From the NCBI GenBank assembly GCA_015200345.1, contig CP054187.1, positions 3,580,470 to 3,644,469 of the forward strand: a stretch of DNA of 64,000 bases, given 5' to 3'. The translations under genes and the position numbers were made by a program. Position 1 is the first letter of the stretch, and every line of letters begins with the position of its first letter. Origin of the DNA: Planctomycetia bacterium. Lineage in GTDB: Bacteria; Planctomycetota; Phycisphaerae; UBA1845; UTPLA1. The notes below the pieces were generated by a model. That model ran no database searches, was not told the origin of the DNA, and saw only the letters and a program-made list of their open reading frames with translations. Below, one piece after another: positions 59,025 through 64,000 of this stretch.

Positions 59025-61205
59025 CTAATCACCGGCCGGCCTTGTCGCCGGGGCATGCCCATCCGAGGGTGACGCCATCGCGGCATCGAGCTGCGCGAGA
59101 TTGCGTACGGCAGCGGGATAATCCGGTTTCAGCTCGATCGCGCGTTGAATCGCCGTGCGTGCCTCGTGCAGTCGTCCAAGATTCGCCAGCGCCATGCCCA
59201 GGCCGTTGTACGCCGCGGCGAATTGCGGATCAAGTTGTATCGCTTTTTCGTATGCTCTGCGGGCGGCCTCGTACTCGTGGAGCAGCATGTAGATGCCCGC
59301 GAGGTTCATGGCGGGGCCGGGCAGATCGGGCCGCGCCGCCGCGGCGGCCAGAAACGCTTCCACCGCCTTGTCCAGCCGACCGCTGTCCTTGTAAGCAAGG
59401 CCGAGATTCAAGTGAGCAATATGCATGGCGGGTTCAAGTTCGATGGCCCGTCGGTAACTTTCAATGGCGCGATCATAACGCTTCAACGCGTATTCTGTAT
59501 TGCCGCGATTGTAGAAACGCATCGCCGCTTCGTTCCATGCGGCGCGGCCGGTCCGTTCCACGACGTGCATCAGGAGGAACTCCACCGGGGCGTGGTCGTC
59601 GGTCAGGACGGTCGTGAGCGGAGCCTTCATGACCGCCTCGATCTGCTCACGGGTCAACTGCTGTTGCGCGATGGCACGATGGCGCGGGTCCGCCTCCAGA
59701 TCCCCAAGCTTCAGATCACGCTGCGAGGCCACAACGATGAACGTGTAGCGCTCGCCGGGCTGAAAGGCCTCGCTCTCGTACCCGGCGTAGAAACACGTCA
59801 CATGGGAGAACGAGTTCTTCATCGTGCGCAGCGTGGACCCAAGAAACCCGCCGACCTCGTAAATATCAATCAACGTCATGAGGAAGACGCCTTCGTCCCC
59901 CAGCAGCTTCGCCACCGAGGACTGGAACTCCGCGGTCGTCAGGTGGAACGGCACGTTGAAATCGTTGACTGCATCGAGAAACACAAAATCAAATGGCGCG
60001 AGCGCCTCGCCAGCCGTTTGCCGTCGAACCAGATCCGCCACGTGCTGACGGGCATCAAGATGGACGATCGTCAACCCGGGTTGCGGCGACAGGTCGAATG
60101 CCGCCATCGCCGCACGAGTGACAACCGGGTCGATCTCCACGACTTCGACGGTGCTCCGCGGCCGCACGCGGAGAATGTGCCGGGGATGCGTGTAGCCGCC
60201 GCCGCCCAGGACGAGCGCGCGAATCGCGTCGCGCCCGGCGGCGACGTGATCGGTCACCGCTGCATACACGTTTTCGTAGCCGTACTGAAGCACGTCGGGC
60301 CGCGCCGTGTCGAGGTAGCTGTGTTCCAGTTTGTCGAGAACCATGATGCGACGCGTCGGATGATCCGGGTTGACCTCGACGCGTACATGGCCGTATTCAC
60401 TGTCGGCATCGAACATGACAAACGGCGTGATGCGCTCGCGCAATCCGAGGTCGGACCCGATTTCCTTCGCCCAGGCCCAGGGTCCTGCGCCGACCAGCAC
60501 GAGGACGGCCGCCGCGGCGGTCCAGACGTGCGTCGCCCAATACGTGCGAGCGCAAACAATGGCCATGACGGAAAGCCCCGCGCCGACCGCCTGAATGACG
60601 GCGTAATTCCCGAAGTATGGGATCAGATAGAATCCGCAAGCAAAAGTGCCGATGATGCTGCCCAGCGCCCCGCACGCATAGACCGCGCCGACCGTTCGAC
60701 CGACCCGGTCGCTCCGGAGCAGCGCCATCCGCGCCACGACCGGGCCGATGGTTCCGAGCAGGATCGCGGGCAGCGAGAATACCAATGTCACGTGCGTGGC
60801 GATCCGCCGCGGCCAGCTCAAGAACCACAGCGCCGACCAATCGCCCACCAGTTTGTTCAGCACCGGCACGGCGAAGCAACCGGCCGACGACAACACGAAC
60901 AGCAGCGCGAGCATGCGCCCGTCGCGAAAGCGGTCGGCCAGGCCACCGCCGATGAAATTGCCGATGGCCAAGCCTCCCAACACGACCCCGATGATGGCCG
61001 TGGTCGTGTAGTTGGAACTGCCGAGGTAGCGCGCGATGAGTCGAAAGGCGAGCAATTCGACGATCATGACGGCGGCGCTGGCGATGAAGGCGATGGCGCA
61101 GGGGCCGATGATGGAGCCGGACGGCACGCCGGCATCGGTTTGCAGCGCATTCGGCTGCGAATTCGGCGTCGTGCCGGGCGAAGGCTGCGAAGCGGGGGCG
61201 TTCAT
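59025..61205 (-). CDS. Membrane protein fused to spermidine-synthase-like domain and TPR tail
   Basis: 726 residues from ATG 61205. The first 240 residues form about seven to eight membrane spans (MFS-like; GLAIGNFIGGGLADRF). A SpeE/methyltransferase-type Rossmann domain follows (about 260-530): LVLGGGGYTHPRHIL, VEVVEIDPVVT, FLDAVND. About five TPR units end it (YRRAIELEPAMHIAHLNLG, YEKAIQLDPQFAAAYNGLG). Such fused proteins are widespread but not proven aminopropyltransferases; the SpeE substrate residues are not clear. It probably handles a polyamine or methyl-type reaction at the membrane. Confidence 0.75.
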   Translation of the reverse strand: MNAPASQPSPGTTPNSQPNALQTDAGVPSGSIIGPCAIAFIASAAVMIVELLAFRLIARYLGSSNYTTTAIIGVVLGGLAIGNFIGGGLADRFRDGRMLALLFVLSSAGCFAVPVLNKLVGDWSALWFLSWPRRIATHVTLVFSLPAILLGTIGPVVARMALLRSDRVGRTVGAVYACGALGSIIGTFACGFYLIPYFGNYAVIQAVGAGLSVMAIVCARTYWATHVWTAAAAVLVLVGAGPWAWAKEIGSDLGLRERITPFVMFDADSEYGHVRVEVNPDHPTRRIMVLDKLEHSYLDTARPDVLQYGYENVYAAVTDHVAAGRDAIRALVLGGGGYTHPRHILRVRPRSTVEVVEIDPVVTRAAMAAFDLSPQPGLTIVHLDARQHVADLVRRQTAGEALAPFDFVFLDAVNDFNVPFHLTTAEFQSSVAKLLGDEGVFLMTLIDIYEVGGFLGSTLRTMKNSFSHVTCFYAGYESEAFQPGERYTFIVVASQRDLKLGDLEADPRHRAIAQQQLTREQIEAVMKAPLTTVLTDDHAPVEFLLMHVVERTGRAAWNEAAMRFYNRGNTEYALKRYDRAIESYRRAIELEPAMHIAHLNLGLAYKDSGRLDKAVEAFLAAAAARPDLPGPAMNLAGIYMLLHEYEAARRAYEKAIQLDPQFAAAYNGLGMALANLGRLHEARTAIQRAIELKPDYPAAVRNLAQLDAAMASPSDGHAPATRPAGD

Positions 61206-61331
61206 GGTTTCAGGTCTGCTCCGGCGGGATGACAAAGGGGGCGCGCGACTTGGCGCCACGGCCCTATTAGACCTTCCCCGTGGCGTTCGGGCAATTGCTT
61301 GGGTTCCGACGGGCGGCGGTGATCGCGGGTG

Positions 61332-61337
61332 TATAAT
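61332..61337 (+). promoter_or_regulatory. Possible -10 box before the HEAT-like secreted protein gene
   Basis: A perfect TATAAT (61332-61337) preceded by TG lies 32 bases upstream of GTG 61369. The region 17-18 bases further upstream (ACGGGC) is no -35 match. Suitable spacing for a short leader. Confidence 0.4.
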
Positions 61338-61368
61338 TCCGTGGCGAGGCCGGGTCGGGAGCAGGATC

Positions 61369-62595
61369 GTGATTCCCTTAAAGAAAATGGCATGGGTGAT
61401 TGCGGCGTATCTCGGTGCCGCCGCGGCGGCGCGGGGGGACGTGTTCCATTTGCGCGAGGGCGGCAAGCTGGACGGAACCGTGGTCGAAGACCTCGGCGAG
61501 ACGCTGCGCATTCGCACCGTGAGCGGCGTCAGCGACATTGAGAAGGACCGCGTCGTTCGAATCGAGAAGGGCGACCCGCCCTGGGTGCGGTACGAAAAGC
61601 GCGCAAAAAAATGCGAGGAAACCGTCAAAGACCAGCTTGCGCTGGCCAATTGGTGCCGCGAGATCGGCCTTCGAGCGGAAGAGCGGCGCCATTTGGAGCG
61701 CGTGATCGCGCTCGAGGTCAATCATGCCGACGCGCGACGGCGACTGGGGTTTGTTCAGGAAGGCGGCAACTGGATCAAACCGAAATCAAGCGGAGCCCGG
61801 TCGGAAGCGGAACGAACTGAACGACGCCGGGCGCAATCCGATGAGCGACGCATTCAGGAGAAAGTCACCGAATACACCGTAAAGGTGAAGGCGATTTATC
61901 GCGGGCGGCTCTCGGAAAAGGCCGGCGGCGAACGGAGCAAGGCGTTTGCTGACGGGCGGCGTCAGATTCTGGAGATCCGCGACCCGCTGGCGATTCCGGG
62001 GATCACGTCGGTGTTAAGCGGCGGGCACCTCGCGGCCCGGCGGCTCCTGGTTGAGGCCCTGGCGCAGTTCGACGTGGATGAGGCGACGATGAATCTCGTC
62101 GCGATCGCGCTGCTGGACCCGTCGAAAGAGGTGCGCGGCGCAGCGGCTCGCGCGCTGAAACCGCGGAAGGATGATCGCATTGTCGTGGAACTTCGATCTG
62201 CGCTGCGCAGCGATGAAGAGGCGATTCTCCGTAACGCCGCCAGCGCCCTGGGCATCTTGAAAGCGAAATCAGCGGTGCGTGATCTCACCCCGGTGTTGTC
62301 GACGGAGACGGTCGGGCTGGTGCGCGTATCACGCTGGGTCTCGCTGGACAGCCTCTACGGAGCGTACTCGAACTGGCAGCGCTATCGCCTCGGCGGTTTC
62401 CCGGTTTTGTATAAACCATCGTGCATTTGGGCAATGGGTCCGGGGTCGATCATCGGCACCGTTTCGGAATACGAGTACCAGGTGATCTCGATTCACCGCA
62501 CCGAAGTGCAGGAAGCGCTCATCGAGATCACCGGGCAGAACCTGGGCTTCGACGCGGCGGCGTGGTTGAAATGGGCCGATGATCATGGCGCGTAA
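61369..62595 (+). CDS. Secreted HEAT-like repeat protein
   Basis: 408 residues from GTG 61369 (GGGAG seven bases upstream); ATG 61387 is an alternative. A signal (MIPLKKMAWVIAAYLGAAAAA) is followed by GDVFHLREGGKLDGTVVEDLG, a short beta domain seen in exported planctomycete proteins, a helical region and HEAT-like repeats (LVAIALLDPSKEVRGAAARAL, IVVELRSALRSDEEAILRNAAS; about 210-300). It probably binds other proteins in the periplasm. Function unknown. Confidence 0.7.
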   Translation: MIPLKKMAWVIAAYLGAAAAARGDVFHLREGGKLDGTVVEDLGETLRIRTVSGVSDIEKDRVVRIEKGDPPWVRYEKRAKKCEETVKDQLALANWCREIGLRAEERRHLERVIALEVNHADARRRLGFVQEGGNWIKPKSSGARSEAERTERRRAQSDERRIQEKVTEYTVKVKAIYRGRLSEKAGGERSKAFADGRRQILEIRDPLAIPGITSVLSGGHLAARRLLVEALAQFDVDEATMNLVAIALLDPSKEVRGAAARALKPRKDDRIVVELRSALRSDEEAILRNAASALGILKAKSAVRDLTPVLSTETVGLVRVSRWVSLDSLYGAYSNWQRYRLGGFPVLYKPSCIWAMGPGSIIGTVSEYEYQVISIHRTEVQEALIEITGQNLGFDAAAWLKWADDHGA

Positions 62596-62598
62596 GGA

Positions 62599-63285
62599 TC
62601 AGTTACGGCGGCCGAACACGATCAGTGCCCAGTACGCCAGTTGCAGCAGGGCGCCGATGGCTGCGGCGACGTACGTCAGCGCGGCGGCGTTCAGCACCTT
62701 CCCGACCACGCGATCTTCATCCGTAGTGACCATGCCGTTGTTCAGGAGAATCGCGCGGGCGCGCTTGGATGCGTCGTACTCCACCGGCAGCGTGATGATC
62801 GAAAACAGCACGCCGGCCGCGAACAGCGCCAGGCCGACAATCGCCAGTGCCCGGAACGGTGCCAGCGCCAGACCCGCGATGATGAAAATCCACGCGAGAT
62901 TCGTCCCGACGGCCGCGACCGGAACGAGGCTGTTCCGCACGGCAAGCGGCCCGTAGGAATGGGCATGCTGGATCGCATGGCCTACTTCGTGCGCGGCGAT
63001 GCCCAGGGCGGACAACGTGCGACCGTTGTAAACATCCGGGCTTAGCCGCAGCACCTTGTTTCGCGGGTCGTAATGATCGCCGAGAAAGGAGTTCACCGGC
63101 TCGATCGTGACATCGTGAAGCTGATACGTATCGAGGATGCGCTGGGCCGTCTCGGCGCCGGACAGGCCGCTTCGTGGCTGATACTGGTTGCCGTGATGAA
63201 AGGCGGACTTGACGCGGACCTGCGCCCAGAGGGCCAGCAGGATGGCCGGGGCCATGAAGATCAGGTACATCGGGTCAAAGAACAT
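62599..63285 (-). CDS. YugP-type zinc metallopeptidase, membrane protein
   Basis: 228 residues from ATG 63285. An N-terminal span (about 3-22), the zinc motif HEVGHAIQH (about 99-107), and two to three further spans fit the YugP/neutral zinc metallopeptidase family. GAG..VYNGRTLSALGIAAHEVGH is typical. It is an integral membrane protease with unknown target. Convergent with the HEAT-like gene, three bases apart. Confidence 0.87.
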   Translation of the reverse strand: MFFDPMYLIFMAPAILLALWAQVRVKSAFHHGNQYQPRSGLSGAETAQRILDTYQLHDVTIEPVNSFLGDHYDPRNKVLRLSPDVYNGRTLSALGIAAHEVGHAIQHAHSYGPLAVRNSLVPVAAVGTNLAWIFIIAGLALAPFRALAIVGLALFAAGVLFSIITLPVEYDASKRARAILLNNGMVTTDEDRVVGKVLNAAALTYVAAAIGALLQLAYWALIVFGRRN

Positions 63286-63486
63286 GGTCAATACCTCGCA
63301 AACACCAAATCCGGGTCACATCAATTAATCTCAATTCGGCGGATTCTAGCGTGGATACGCCAGGGCGGGAGTTGAAGTTTCAGGCGATTTTATAATCCCG
63401 TTACGAAGCGAATGTTGCGAGAAGCGAGCTGGATTCGGACAATGCGGGATGGGCAAGGGACCGGGGCGAGTATGGGTGAGGTAACG

Positions 63487-64000
63487 ATGATCGGCTTCTA
63501 CCGGGCGAACGTGTTGCGCCGTATTCCATTCAATCGTCGGAATCTCTCTTGGCCCGGTTCCTGCATCCGGATAGCAGGTCTTGTGGTCGGGCTTGCATCG
63601 CCCGTTTATTCGCAATCGAATGAGCCGGTCAAGGCCGGCCCGGAGATTCCACCGGCGACCGCCGGGAAAGGGTCTCCACAGGTTCGTGTGATTGCGGCGC
63701 GCCACGATTTCGGAGAAATCTGGGCCGGGGCCACGCTGGAGCACGCTTTCGACATCGCCAATGACGGCAATGCGGACCTGGAGATTCTCCAGGTATCGCC
63801 CACCTGCGGCTGCACGACGGCTGGGGATTACCCGCGGCGCATCGCGCCGGGCAAGACGGGTTCAATCCCGTTTCGCCTGGACTCGAACAAGGTCCACGGG
63901 CAATTCGCCAAGTCGATCCACGTCACGACGAATGATCCCGCTTCGCCCTCGATCACGCTGACCCTTGCGGGCAACTGCCGCCGCAAGGTGGAAGCCAAGC
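63487..64000 (+). CDS. DUF1573-type exported protein, 5' part
   Basis: The frame runs from ATG 63487 (GAGG six bases upstream) to the window edge, 171 codons; ATG 63472 in the same frame is possible. After a hydrophobic, signal-like segment (IRIAGLVVGLASPVYSQ) comes a beta-sandwich domain with FGEIWAGATLEHAFDIAN, SPTCGCTTAG and the RIAPGKTGSIPFRLDS, IHVTTNDPASP motifs of DUF1573. The CGCT motif is usual for the family. The gene continues beyond the window. Confidence 0.75.
   Translation, partial: MIGFYRANVLRRIPFNRRNLSWPGSCIRIAGLVVGLASPVYSQSNEPVKAGPEIPPATAGKGSPQVRVIAARHDFGEIWAGATLEHAFDIANDGNADLEILQVSPTCGCTTAGDYPRRIAPGKTGSIPFRLDSNKVHGQFAKSIHVTTNDPASPSITLTLAGNCRRKVEAK

Noticed and set aside
1..64000. 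CRISPR array, tRNA or rRNA gene, complete transposase
   Set aside because: No regularly spaced direct repeats, no tRNA-like fold with a GGTTCRA arm, and no transposase motif was found while reading both strands.

Overview
The window is 64 kb of high-GC bacterial chromosome that most resembles a planctomycete (Planctomycetota, possibly a Phycisphaerae-like lineage). The basis is indirect: secreted proteins with dockerin-like C-terminal tails, Cys-rich repeat and FG-GAP/thrombospondin-3 surface proteins, TMTC-like membrane/TPR proteins, an ArsC-like selenoprotein and a deoxyhypusine-synthase-like protein. No rRNA, tRNA, CRISPR array, phage or complete insertion sequence was recognised. Genes lie on both strands in short operons, many with 4-8 base overlaps.

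Layout. 1-500: end of a sugar-nucleotide reductase gene and a strong bidirectional terminator. 0.5-7.3 kb: secreted subtilisin-like protease, VWA protein, chlorophyllase-like hydrolase. 7.3-11 kb: hldD, a deoxyhypusine-synthase-like gene and hutH. 11-20 kb: two TMTC-like membrane/TPR genes, a GT2 glycosyltransferase with its DUF2304 partner, a Cys-repeat secreted protein, a zinc-ribbon protein and der. 20-24 kb: pyrE, purB, a lipoprotein peptidase, thioredoxin reductase. 24-27 kb: mlaE-mlaF-mlaD lipid transport operon with a promoter. 27.1-27.5 kb: a hidden selenoprotein. 27.5-33.3 kb: gamma carbonic anhydrase and a surface-glycan glycosyltransferase cluster. 33-40 kb: YbaK deacylase, kbl-tdh threonine degradation, dGTPase, HIT, YceH. 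40-41 kb: selD, itself a selenoprotein gene. 41-45.9 kb: TetR regulator with palindromic operator, a triple-SRPBCC protein, a small membrane protein and a choice-of-anchor-B protein. 46-51 kb: polyferredoxin, Fur, TPR lipoprotein, glycyl-tRNA synthetase. 51-54 kb: an FG-GAP surface-protein gene broken by palindromic repeats. 54-57.3 kb: hflX and two overlapping PilZ genes behind a structured leader. 57-64 kb: amphipathic lipoprotein, cyclase, a membrane/spermidine-synthase/TPR fusion, a HEAT-like secreted protein, a YugP-type peptidase and the start of a DUF1573 protein.

The most informative discovery is a selenocysteine pair. At 27128-27481 (minus) an ArsC/Spx-like thioredoxin-fold gene continues through an in-frame TGA in a UxxC redox motif. 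At 40021-41070 the selenophosphate synthetase gene carries an in-frame TGA at the catalytic Cys/Sec position. Both TGAs are followed at SECIS distance by perfect hairpins with G/U-rich tips, so ordinary gene calling would lose the first gene and truncate the second. Other notable points are a candidate SD-sequestering RNA upstream of the first PilZ gene, palindromic repeats that stop or extend the FG-GAP gene depending on orientation, and a TetR operator at its own start codon.
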